Source: Circinella minor (taxonomy: Eukaryota > Mucoromycota > Mucoromycetes > Mucorales > Lichtheimiaceae). From it: a stretch of 64,000 nucleotides of DNA. Location of the stretch: assembly GCA_016758965.1 (NCBI GenBank), contig JAEPRB010000009.1, positions 62,001-126,000 on the forward strand. The letters run 5' to 3'. A program made the position numbers and the translations under genes. The notes under the pieces were generated by a model, which made no database searches, had not been told where the DNA came from, and saw nothing but the letters and a program-made list of their open reading frames with translations. Position 1 is the first letter of the stretch, and each line of letters begins with the position of its first letter. Shown one piece after another: positions 27,730-38,850 of the stretch.

Positions 27730-30700
27730 ACAGCAACAACAGCAGCAGCAGCAACAACAACAAGCGCAACAACAAGGTCACCCTCAACATACACAACAAC
27801 AAGTTGCTGCTGCACAGCAACAACAAGCACAGCAAGCACAGCAACAAGCGCAACAAGGTCATCCTCAACAGCAACAGCAGCCTCCCGCTACTCCTCAACA
27901 ACAACCGGGTCAAATCCAAACCCCATCACAATCACAATCTCCTCATCCACAAACAGCAGCTCAACAACAGCAACAAATGCAACAACACGCAATGGATGCA
28001 GCTGGTAGAAATTTTGCGATGTCCCAAGCAGGTAATTAATTAATTTTTCTTTTTGACGGGAGGGGAAAATACTGGTAACGGAATCTGATTTTTTTTATCT
28101 TGATAAACAAAAAAAAATATGTATATTAGGAAATGGACAACCGAGAGCGGTGGGAAATCCAGCAGCGATGGGATTGGCAGGTCCAGGTGTACCGGGTCAA
28201 ATGGCGGGAAACATGCAGAATCCTAATGTGATGGGTGGTGCTTCATTTTCAGGTGATCGTAAAGTGTCATTAATATCATTTTATATTTACTACATGGTTT
28301 ATGTGTGTCTGTGTGTGCCCAGCACGGGTTTGTCATTGGTAGGGGGAAAGCTGGTCGATTTAAACTAATACTTATTTTTTTTATTTCGTATAGCCATGAA
28401 TATGATACTTGCACAACAAATGTTACAAAAAGGACAAATGCCTCCAAACCTCACACCACATCAACAGGTAAATTGGTTAAAGTCCCATGTTTTTTTGGCA
28501 TCCAGTTTGAGGAAGGGAAGAAAGGAATAAACGGGGGGTTACTTTTTTTCTTTTTTTTTTCTTTTTTTTTTTTTGGAAGACTAATATCTGTAAAAGCAAT
28601 TATTTCGTCAGCAACAAAGGTTGCTTTTTGCTCAGCGACAACGTCAAATGATGGCAGCACACCAACAACAACATCAAATGCAATCACAAGGGATTCCTCC
28701 TAATATGAACCCTGCCATGGCTGCCGCTGTAACTACCGGTACTTCACAGCCCATGCCTATGGGTGTAGGATCCCCTCAAGATGAAAAAACTCGTAGTAAT
28801 GCAGCTGCTGTTGCTGCCTATCGACAGCAACAAGTACAGCAACATATGATCCGACAACAACAGGCTGCTCAACAACAACAATTTACCCCACAACAACAAG
28901 CTGCTCAACAGCAGCAAGCACAGCAACAACAACAAGGTCATCCATCTAAACGACCTCGTCCAAATCCTGAAAACGAACCTGGTACTCCACTCGCACATCA
29001 ATCACCCCAAATGAATAATGTGGGTAGTCCACGAAGTTTACTTCAAGGTCGAAATAATGTACAAGGTGGATCTTCACAAGAATCACCTGCCATGCAACAA
29101 CAAATGCAAGGAAGATTACCACAACAGACAACACCGCAACAACAACGTGCATCATTTCCCTCACAACAAGAACAACCGAATGTAAAAGCAAGTACTTCTC
29201 CACAGACGAATCGAGGTAAACAAACTCAACAAACACGGTCCACTCCTACTCAAGCACAACAACAATTACCACCTACGACACCTCAACAACAAGCTCAGCA
29301 AATCCCTAATCAACAACAGCAAACCCCACAACTCACCCCTCAACAACAGCAACAACGATTAGCATGGAATCCAAATAGTATGGAAATGGATTCATCACCT
29401 AGTCTAACCAATGTAAAATCCGAAGATAATAACATGTCACCAGCAAATCAACCATTACCTTCTAACTCAGGTGCGGCTGCAGCAGCGGCTGCAGCGGCTG
29501 CCATTAGTAATCCAAACGTATCATTTGACTTGGAACGGTTCATGTTGAGTGATGGTGCCGATTTGAACGATATATTTGCAGCTGGAGCAGAAGATGGAAC
29601 CGATCCAGGCTTTGTTATTGGTGATGGTGATGGATTGGATGGATTTGGTAGCAGTTTTTTATCTAACATGGGGAATATAACGGGTGTTGATAGCTCATTA
29701 ACAATGACATCAGGAGGTACTGCTTTAAACTTGATTGGTGAATTAAAAGGACATACGAGTAAAGTCTTGACATGTGCATTTTCTCCTACTGGACAATATT
29801 TGGCAAGTGCGGGTCATGACAGATGTGTCAATATATGGGCTGTACAAGATCGAACCAAATTAAACGTATTGGAAGGTCATACCCAAAATATTAATTGTGT
29901 ACGCTGGAGTCCGGATGATCGAAACTTGTTGGTAACAGGCTCTATGGATAAAAGTATACGAGTATGGGATCTTGGAGCAGTGTTGAATGGAAGTGCATCT
30001 TCGGCTAAGGAAATTGCCAAATTTACAACTCAAGTTTCTATAACGGCTGTGGATTTTGCACCTAACCGACCGGATATTATCTGTTCATTGGATGGAGAAG
30101 GTGAAATTGTTGTATGGAATATAAATACAACAAAACGTGAAAAGACTTTAAAATTGGTAAGAAGAAACAAAAAAAACCAAAAAAAAAAAAAAAAAAAAAA
30201 ATTGTGAGAATAGTTTATAATATTTGAATGATAAATGAAAATCAAAGTTGCTAATTTCTTTTATCATTATTACTATTTAGCCCATGTCAACTGTATCATA
30301 TTCACAAAACCCATTACGATTCCATCCTCATGACGGTAACCGAGTTGCTTGTGCTAATGGAACTCAATTATTCCTTGTCGACATCGCAGCTGCTAAACCC
30401 AATGCATCTGGAGTCTCCGAAGGTATCAAATCAATTCATACCGAGGATTCTAAAAACATCAGCTCTATGGACTGGTCTCAAGATGGTAATTATCTTGTTA
30501 CATCATCTGATGGATTGATTGCATTATACGACACAATACATTGGAAAATGATATCAGCACAAACGAATCAATGCAAGGTGAATAGCTGTGCATTTACACG
30601 AGGAGATACGGGTAAATTGAGGGTTGTATACGGTGATTATCAAGCGATCTTTATTTGGGAATGTAGTATATCAGGCTCGCAACCAAAACAAGCAGCCTCA

Positions 30701-30808
30701 CAATCAGGAACGATAACAGGCCTCGCTTGTGCAGTTGTGGACAATACCCAGGTTGTTGCATCTGCCAGCAACCATAACAAAGACAACTTAATGCTATGGA
30801 CTTTATAA
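25439..30808 (+). CDS. LisH/poly-Q/WD40 corepressor, LEUNIG-like (1337 aa)
   Basis: Likely nuclear transcriptional corepressor. Nine exons: 25439-25476, 25849-26173, 26402-27238, 27349-27407, 27547-28031, 28130-28252, 28394-28467, 28612-30156, 30281-30808; all phases agree. A LisH-type dimerisation segment lies at about residues 40-85 (LNELLHLYIYDYCKKRNFTQ, then FLSDWWGVFWDVYNAK, as in LEUNIG/SSDP/Flo8-type proteins). A long Gln/Asn/Pro-rich middle includes an almost pure poly-Q run of more than 40 residues (27648-27765). The C-terminal 360 residues give seven WD40 repeats, for example GHTSKVLTCAFSPTGQYLAS and GSMDKSIRVWDL. LisH plus Q-rich plus WD40 is the layout of plant LEUNIG and its fungal relatives; Flo8/Som1 share only the LisH end. 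Partners are unknown. Confidence 0.9.
27648..27765 (+). repeat. CAA/CAG trinucleotide tract (poly-Q)
   Basis: Roughly 118 bp of mixed CAA and CAG codons inside exon 5 of the corepressor. The interruption of CAG by CAA should slow slippage. The antisense frames read as long poly-Leu and poly-Val/Ala and are not genes. Confidence 0.95.
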
Positions 30809-31259
30809 TTTTTTTCATATAATTTTATATTTTTATATATATATTTTTCATTTCTTTTTATATATATTATATATACATAAAACAATCAAAAACAAATATA
30901 AAAAAAGAAAACAAAAATTATTCTTCTGTTTTTTTCTTGTCAAACAAGTAATTACTACTCCTACTCCTACTATTATTATTATTATTACGATTACCATTAA
31001 TACATTATATATATTGTCTGTTTAAATATATATGGTCTTCAAAACAAAAATTACAAAGTTTTGGACGGTGCTATAATAACCATCACAAATCTGTCAATCC
31101 TTGTGCAACCCAAATTATATATCTCTAACCACCATCCAACAATTCGGTAACTGACCCACATGAATCCTATAATTATAATTATAATATATATATGTATATA
31201 TATTTATGAACAAAAAATGCTTAATTATATTTGTATGTATTATGTATGTATGATATATT
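30809..31259. other. Intergenic between convergent genes
   Basis: 3' UTRs of the corepressor and eIF2B beta. It is AT-rich, with TA repeats near 30830-30880 and a TTA/ATT repeat near 30968-30990. No gene seen. Confidence 0.5.
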
Positions 31260-33290
31260 TTACAAAGATGTGTCTTCAGGATCATAATTATCATTAATAA
31301 GTCTAAAAGTGTAAAAAAAAAAAAAAAAAAAATGAAAAACAATTAGTAACAGCCTTATTTTTTTTAAAGAAAATTAAAGATATAGAAATAATTTACCGAT
31401 AAACATAAGTAGGTGGTGCAGATCCTCTATAATTTTAGTTGATAAATAAAGATATGAGTTTTTTAATAAACTTTTTTTTTTCAATATTAATCACGTGAAA
31501 AAATAATAGAAAAAAAAATACACTTACAAATTGTGTACAAATAAACTGACAAGTTCAGGAGCAACATAATCATAATATGGATTAGCTACAGATACTTTAT
31601 CAATAAGAGATCCTTGTTGGAAATCCAAAATACTATTAGGTGCAACAGTAATGTTAAACGTTTCTGCATCATAAGCAAAAACTGGAGAAAGCTTATATAA
31701 AGCAGTACAAACAAGAACTGGAGTAGCATGATGTTTAGCAGCTGCGGCTAATAATTGAGATCCTGTTACTGCTACTAATCCACCATTGGCCAAAACTATA
31801 TATACATATTTATACTATTAGTATTTTACTTTTCCAAAATCCAAAAGATCGCTTTTTTTTACCTGCATGTGCACCAACGACAACCTTATTAACACGAGGC
31901 ATAGCGGCAAATATAGCAGAATCAACAATAACAGTTGTATCAATACCAGCATTTGATAATGCTTTAGCCATATCATGACCTTGATATCTATAAATTCAAA
32001 ATAAATTATCCACGTTTGGTTTATATATTGTTCTTTTGTTTTTTTTTTTTCATTTGAGAAATACAAAAAAGAAAAGATTATAAACTTACGTTGGAGCGGT
32101 TTCAGCAACAATGACCTGGAATTTTCGTTTTTGTGCAGCTCGAATTAAAAATTCTTCAACAGTTCTTGATTTACCAATTGTCATAATAACCTCGCTAAAC
32201 AGATAATAATAATAAAAGTTAATTACATAATAACCTTTATAAGTAAAAACTTATTACTACGAGAAAGCTCTTTCATTCAATCCACCTTCCTTTCCCTTAA
32301 TATCTCAGAAAGATAACGCAAAAATAAAATAATAATCATGTATAATAATTATTCATCTAATCACACTTTCATCCTTATAAAAAGAGGAGAAAGAGGAGAA
32401 TTGCTTTCCATTGTAGTATTGATACCATATACATACTTTGCATGAATATAATCCACAGCTTGGTCAGCAATACCCTTATATACAGTTTCTAAATCGGCGA
32501 TAATTTCTTCATTAATTTCTTGAATAATAATAGGTTTTAAATTATATGATTTTTTTTCAGGTGTATCACTTGAATCGTCTGGTGTAGCAGGTGATACATC
32601 AGCCAAAAGTCTAAACATGGATGATTCAACTGTTAATTGAGGACGTTCACTAATCGATCCAATTTGACTGCTTGTAGTTGATAAGTTTTTGCTGGGTGGA
32701 GGTGATGATTCGTCTTCCGAATAAGTATTACTATCATTATCATCATCATAATCGTCATTATCCATCATATCGTCTAACTCTCCTCGAACAACTTCACGAA
32801 TAATTTTTAGTACTCGACGTACGATATTTCCTACTGCTAATTCTATAATTCAAAATAATAACAATGATAATAATAGTTTTGATTTAATTTATATCATGAA
32901 ATATATATATTGTTGGAGTCATATTTTTTTTTTTTCGGTTTTGTAACAAACCTTTTGGTTGTGCTGAAGCCAATCGACCACCAAGATCTCGAATAATATC
33001 TATCAATGCATCAGCGTCACGCCATTTACTCATGGAAACGGCCTGCCGCAATATTACTGCAGTTTCTTTAGCTACTTCATATGAGCCAATAACTTGACTA
33101 TAATAGATCATAAAACATAAAATTAGCTTCCTTTCTTGTTAACATAATCATTTCGTTTTAAATTTCTTTTTTTTTTTTCTTTTTTCTTGTTTTCGTTTCA
33201 AGAATTTAATTAAAAATTATTTTTTTACCGTCTTTTTAATCGAGTGATAAAATTTTCGACTTGAGCTTCAAGTTGAGTAGGTAATGTCAT
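31260..33290 (-). CDS. GCD7: Translation initiation factor eIF2B subunit beta (394 aa)
   Basis: Regulatory subunit of the decameric guanine-nucleotide exchange factor for eIF2. Exons on the minus strand: 33290-33229, 33097-32952, 32842-32437, 32194-32090, 31987-31863, 31795-31528, 31426-31397 (30 nt) and 31302-31260; phases agree. Family marks: an N-terminal helical part with [20 protein letters not shown]; an acidic Ser/Asp insertion ([18 protein letters not shown]); the conserved [20 protein letters not shown]; and the Rossmann-like C-terminal domain with [40 protein letters not shown] and [15 protein letters not shown]. It ends [20 protein letters not shown], as in yeast Gcd7 (381 aa). The acidic insertion is longer than in animal subunits. 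Confidence 0.95.
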
Positions 33291-34431
33291 TATATAGTTA
33301 TATTATTTATTTTTTACGAGAAACCTGAAAAAAAAAGACAAAGGGCTCAAGGCGCGTGTGGTGTTGGGAATTCATCAAAAAAAATTGTGACTTTGCGATT
33401 GTTCGATTTTTCGATGAATCATTTATACTCAACGAAAAAATCGGTCAAAGATGAAAATTTATGCAAAACAAGCCCAAAGAGTATATCTGTATTGCAGAAA
33501 AATATTATTATAACTTATTCGATAACTGAAGAAAAATAGACAGCTTATATAAAAGGAAAACCAAGAAAAAAAAAACCAACTTGACCATGATATACTCCTC
33601 TTATTAATATAGCGATCAAAGACCATGATACTTTTCTTCTATTACGTACTGGTACTATGGTGATCAATATTGAGATAGTTCATCGATAACAACAACCAAA
33701 TTAATTATGGCTGGAAGTAGTAAAACTGCAAAAATTAAAAATAAACATATAAAGTAGTAAGTTTTTAAGACAAAATAAGTTTTTGTATATTAAATATTAT
33801 GATGAGCTATGTATATAAAAATTGGAAGAAAAAATAAAACAATAAAGGTTTGTTAACTTCTACAAATCAATCAATAGCTGTAAATTGCATACTTCCTTAT
33901 TAATACATAGACCTTGAGAAAAACACAACAACACATTGATTACTATGTAATACGTATTTCATTTTATAGTGACTTATGATCAAATAGTGTGATTGCTACA
34001 ACCCACCAAAATTAAAATCTTGTGGGTTTATAATTTGTTACGTATACGTAGCTTTAGCCGCTACGTACGGCATATCCATATCCCACTGGGTTGACAACCT
34101 CCACCAGGACTTTGGCAAAGTTTAGCATTCTTAACGCATTTAGAACTACCATTACATCCAGTTCAGCATCCAGCTTGGCTAACACAAGAGTAGGCAGCTC
34201 CAATAGGTTGAACCATGGAAAAAGAAAAAAAGACAGGCTCAATAATACCTCTTTTATTATTATTAATAATCAACAGTCTGAATGATATGAAGTTGTTAAA
34301 TAGAATGAATTCAATAAAAAAGTTAAACTCATTATATTTTTATATGTGTTTTATGTTTGACTTCCCATATTATGATATCAAAGTAGTTATTCATCGATTT
34401 AATATTATATCTAGTTTTTAAGTATTACTTA
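33291..34431. other. Intergenic, with a GC-richer island
   Basis: Mostly AT-rich. The segment at about 34040-34205 is markedly richer in G and C than its surroundings and could be a coding relic; frames on both strands contain stops and nothing was recognised. Confidence 0.35.
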
Positions 34432-35021
34432 TGTTTGTTAAATAAAGTTCTACTCATGATGATATTTATGATAACATGTCGGGAAAAAAAGAGACTTGTT
34501 GCCATAGTCTTGGGTTTTTTTTTCCGTTTTATCTAAGTTTATACATAATATACTGACCATATAATTCTTATTATATAAACTACATAATGCTATAATTATT
34601 TTTTTCTGAGGTCCCTCCCTTGTTATTTTTATTTTGAGATGAAGATTTTTTCTTACGGAAAAATTTTGGAAAGAAGAAGAAAGTTTAAGAGTATACAAGG
34701 GATATCAAAGAAAACGCCGTTGGAGATACGTATAGGGTATAGGATTTATTTAAAATGATTTAGATTATGCAATATATTGACTATCACAAAAAAGAGGGAT
34801 CACAACTCTAACTTTATTATATCACAATTACGTTAAAACTTATTCTATTTTGGATAGAAATTACCAGAGTTCATCAATTTGTTTTTGGAATAAGATCTGT
34901 GTAGGCATCGCTCCAAGATTATTGATAAGACATTAAAAAGTTATTTAGAATATATAACCTAGTAGTACACCTTTACTTAAAAAATTATGTAATTTATTTT
35001 ATTCAACCACTTGTTGGTTAC
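34432..35021 (+). repeat. Direct repeat copy A (about 590 bp)
   Basis: Closely matches 38227-38850 in the same orientation along its full length, with small indels. It starts TGTTTGTTAAATAAAG and ends near TTGGTTAC. Its nature (LTR, dispersed repeat or segmental duplication) is not settled by the sequence. Confidence 0.85.
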
Positions 35022-35331
35022 GATATATGGTGGTAGTGAAGAGGTTCACGGGTTTTATTATTAAACAACCAAGAGTAAGAAAAATCCATTAGTTGTTGGC
35101 TGGTGGTGGTATACTGACCGATTTTCGCTTGTTTGACTTGCTTGGTGACGTATGTGTGTCAACTTATATTAGAAATATTGATGATAAAGCCCTATTTGAA
35201 AGAAAAAAAAAAGAGAGAAAAAGTCACCAACTCATTCTTCTCCTTATTCGATCGTCTACTCTTTCTCACACGATTTATCTACTTACAATATTTGTTGAAC
35301 ATGGATTACCATAAGTAACTCTTTATAATTA

Positions 35332-35431
35332 CAGTAGACCTCCGGTTTTTTCACTCCCACTCAATTAAAAACCCCGGGTTCCGCAACTTTTTTGAAGGAA
35401 TTCCTACATTGAAAAAACCCGGGGTCTACTG
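35332..35431. mobile_element. 100-bp MITE, TA-flanked
   Basis: Ends are CAGTAGACCTCCGGTTTTTTCA on the left and its imperfect reverse complement TTGAAAAAACCCGGGGTCTACTG on the right, with TA on both sides (35330-35331 and 35432-35433). It is too short to code for a transposase. The CAGT start and TA site point to mariner-type mobilisation. It sits at the 3' end of the unknown gene on the minus strand. Confidence 0.8.
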
Positions 35432-36891
35432 TATTCTTTGATACCAGTTGGGATACATAGAATTGAATTGAAACGACCGTTTTTCCAAATCGATATCTAT
35501 CTTTAATTGACAGTGTTTTTATAACAGGATGTTCAGTAATACGGCTAGTTGTTGCGTTGCTCCCACTGGTTTTGATCGAGCTACCACTATTATTAAGAAA
35601 AATTATTAAAATCTCTAGTACCAGCGCAAAATATATCTCATTACTCGCTTATTACACACCTTGATATATTTTGATCGATTGATTTCAGGACACCTTCGGT
35701 AACTTCTTGGCTTAATTTATCAAGTATATGGAGGGCTTGAAAACAATACGAATTTCCAACTTTTGACTAAAAAAAATAATTATTGTAATAAACTATTTAA
35801 AAACTTATATCTGAAATGTCGCCAGAAGCACAGTGGAAAGAACTTTCGTGTTCTTACATATCAATCGTGTCACTTCTTTTTGAACATCTAACTACAAATC
35901 ATTGTTATACCGTCACCGCTCGCTATAACGATATACCCCGTGAGACCAAAAGAGCATCGTTATATCGAATTATCGCTATAACGAATTCTTGATCTGAGCT
36001 ATAATGGTCGGGTAAAATCCTATCATATATGCTTGGCCTTATTTGTATCGATATGTCTTGCAAAAAGAAGAACGATCTAGAATATTATATTGTTCATACT
36101 GTAAATAAGCTATAATAATATGGCGATTGTTTTTTTTTTTCTCTTTGCATAGTTTCTTTTTATTAAATATGTCTTTTCGTATTAGTTCTAATTGAATTAG
36201 AATCAGATCATCACATGTAATTAATGCTGATGGCCCATAGGAAAAGAATGCGTGTACTTACTAAGAGCCAAAAACTGCTTATTCTTTATAAAGCCATGCC
36301 GGATAGCGGGTAGTGGGTTGCGTTCCCACAGTAAACGAAAAGCAAGCTGGATTGTCATAAGGAATGGTTTAAGATAAATTTAATGTTCAGATCATTAAAC
36401 TCTTGACAAACAAAATTAAAAAATGTCCAGCAACTACTATCTATTGTTTAATTTTCGAAAATATAACTATATTCTTTGTTCGCTCGATATAACGATATTT
36501 TTGCTGAAACCCTGTCGGATATCACTATAGAAAGTTAGCGATATTTCCCTGCTTAATCCGTCTTGGACCCCAAAACCCTGTCGTTATATCGAATATCGTT
36601 ATAGCGAGCGGTGACGGTACTTGATACTACAAGTTACAAAGGGTTTCTAATATTGTAACATAACTTTTTTTTTTTTTGAGAAAAGCATTAAAACACAAAA
36701 TTCTTACACTTGGTGACCTTTTGTCTTGATCTCGTCCCGTACTTTAGTATATCTATCTTCCCATAAAGAAAATAACGTGCTTCTAATACGTGCTTTCGGG
36801 GTCAATGACCAAAGACAAACGTCCTTCATACTACTTTTTATAAATTCATCAAATATCGGGTTGGAGCCATAGATTATATATCCTTTCAATT
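35361..36891 (-). CDS. Unidentified gene invaded by mobile elements (partial)
   Basis: Three exons on the minus strand splice in consistent phase: 36891-36710, 35766-35660 and 35586-35361. They contain SNPIFDEFIKSSMKDVCLWS, LFSLWEDRYTKVRDEIKTKG, SYCFQALHILDKLSQEVTEG and KDRYRFGKTVVSIQFYVSQL. The last exon runs into the 100-bp MITE, which provides about 23 codons and the stop. The intron between the first two exons holds the 708-bp pogo-like element. A further coding-like ORF at 37344-37559 (MLAKHKYRVTFKIYTYNNHV...) may be an upstream exon, but I found no join in phase, so the 5' end is open. No family recognised; it may be a decaying gene. Confidence 0.45.
35910..36617. mobile_element. 708-bp pogo-like non-autonomous element
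   Basis: Perfect 25-bp terminal inverted repeats beginning CCGTCACCGCTCGCTATAAC, with TA on both sides (35908-35909 and 36618-36619). Related motifs (TCGCTATAACGA) recur just inside both ends. Near 36242-36310 a plus-strand stretch reads KRMRVLTKSQKLLILYKAMP, like the first helices of CENP-B/pogo transposase DNA-binding domains, then stops. I infer a deletion derivative of a pogo/Tigger transposon. Confidence 0.7.
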
Positions 36892-38226
36892 CTAAATATC
36901 CAAGATAAATATGCGTATACGTATAAAAATATATTGAATATAACAATAAGATTTAGATACATACAAAAAAAATTATAAAGAGAGTATGTTACAAGCAGTA
37001 CCTTTTCGAATACAATATTAACTTCAATTAAAAATTATTTTCTTTTCTTTTCTTTTTTCAGTTGTGTAATGTATTTGTAAACGATTCCAAAATGAAAATG
37101 AGTCATGATTTTGAAAGTGTGTTTCAATTTCGAAATTGAGCTCTTTGAATGAAGTTGAGCCATGCCAAGCAAATTTAAGCTATTGGTCTACACAAATGGG
37201 CTGGTTACAAATTGAGCCTAAGATTGTCGAGCATGGATCAAGCATTCAATGGGGCATTTTGAGAAAATTATGTGGTAAACAAAAAAATAAAGACTAAAAA
37301 ATAACTTTGAACACTATATTAATATCAAAAATAAAGAAAAGAGTTATTGAACTTGTACCAAATCTGTCTTCTGACCAAATAATTCGAGTTCTACCCAGCT
37401 CTTTTGCTCATTTACTTCAGCCCTGTGTTCTTTTGAATGCATTGCACGCTTTTTTAGTAGCGTATCTTGCCTTTGGACTACTATGACCGTTGCAAAAACA
37501 ACATGATTGTTGTATGTATATATTTTAAAAGTGACACGGTATTTATGTTTTGCTAACATGGTTTATCTGGTACATGTGTTTTTGTTGTTAGTTTTATTTC
37601 AAGGTCGGACGAGCATACACAGTTAAAATCTTGTCACAAGAGTTTGTTCCTAGAGTTGGATTTTTTTGATAGTGATTCATTATATATAAAAAAAAACTAT
37701 TACAACTGCTCATTTCAATTTACAAAATTATCCCAGCAGATATTATTATCTTATAAATTGTTCATTTAGGTCGATGGTAAATCTTTTTCTTATTTCTTCA
37801 TAATATAGCTATTTGAGAATGACTACCAGTTGTCTTTTGCTGGTGCAATCACAAAATTATTATAATGAACAAAATAAGGAAAAAATGAAGATGTGTTCGA
37901 TTAAACAAGAAACAAAATAATGTTTTTTTCTTGGGCTAAAAAATAATATGATCGTTATTATTATTTGGAGCATGAGAATATATTTACAGAAGAAACATCG
38001 TGGTATTTACTTGTTTCTCGATTGTTGCTGATAAAAAAAATTAATTTGGTAGACAAAGCAAGATTATAAATGCATAATATCAATTCTATTTTATTTTATC
38101 TTTTTTACATGGTAATAATAATAATGACAACACTGCATATTATTAATAAAGCTTATGCTGAACTGATAGGACAGTTAGTTGACATGTGAAGTGTTTATCA
38201 TAGGTAAAAATAGTACGTTCTACTTC

Positions 38227-38850
38227 TGTTTGTTAAATAAAGTCTTACTCATGTTAATCATGATAACATACCGGGAAAAAAAGAGACTTGTTGCCACTGT
38301 CTTGGTTTTTTTTTCCGTTTACGTATCTAAGTTTATACATAATATACATAATTCTTATTATATTATATAAACTGCATAATGTTATTTATAATTATTATTT
38401 TTCTGAGGCCCCTCCCTTGTTATTTTTATTTTGAGGTGGAGATTTTTTCTTGATTTTTCTTTACGGAAAATTTTTGGAAAGAAAGTTATAGCGTATACAA
38501 GGGATATGAAGAAAATGCCGTTGGAGATATAGGGTATAGGTGATTTATTTAAAATGATTTAGATCATGCAATATATCAACTACGTATACACGCAAAAAAG
38601 AGCTCACAACTCTAATTTTATTTAAGTATCATAATTACGTCAAAACTTCTTATTCTATTTTGGATAGAAGTTACCAGAGTTCATGATTATTAGTCTTTTT
38701 GGAACAAGATCTGTGGAGACATCGCTCCGAGATTATTGATATTGATAAGACATGAATTCATTAAAAAGCTACTTAGAATATATAACCTAGTAGTACACCT
38801 TTACTTAAGAAATTATGTAATTTATTTTATTCGACCATTTGTTAGTTACA
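38227..38850 (+). repeat. Direct repeat copy B (about 624 bp)
   Basis: Second copy of 34432-35021, starting TGTTTGTTAAATAAAG and ending TTAGTTACA. It is slightly longer because of small insertions. TG...CA ends would suit an LTR, but no primer-binding site, polypurine tract or retroviral-type genes were seen between the copies. Confidence 0.85.

Noticed and set aside
27521..27919. Poly-Leu and poly-Val/Ala ORFs opposite the Q-rich exon
   Set aside because: They are antisense readings of CAA/CAG repeats.
34432..38850. LTR retrotransposon
   Set aside because: The direct repeats have TG...CA-like ends, but I saw no primer-binding site, polypurine tract, or gag/pol-like sequence between them.
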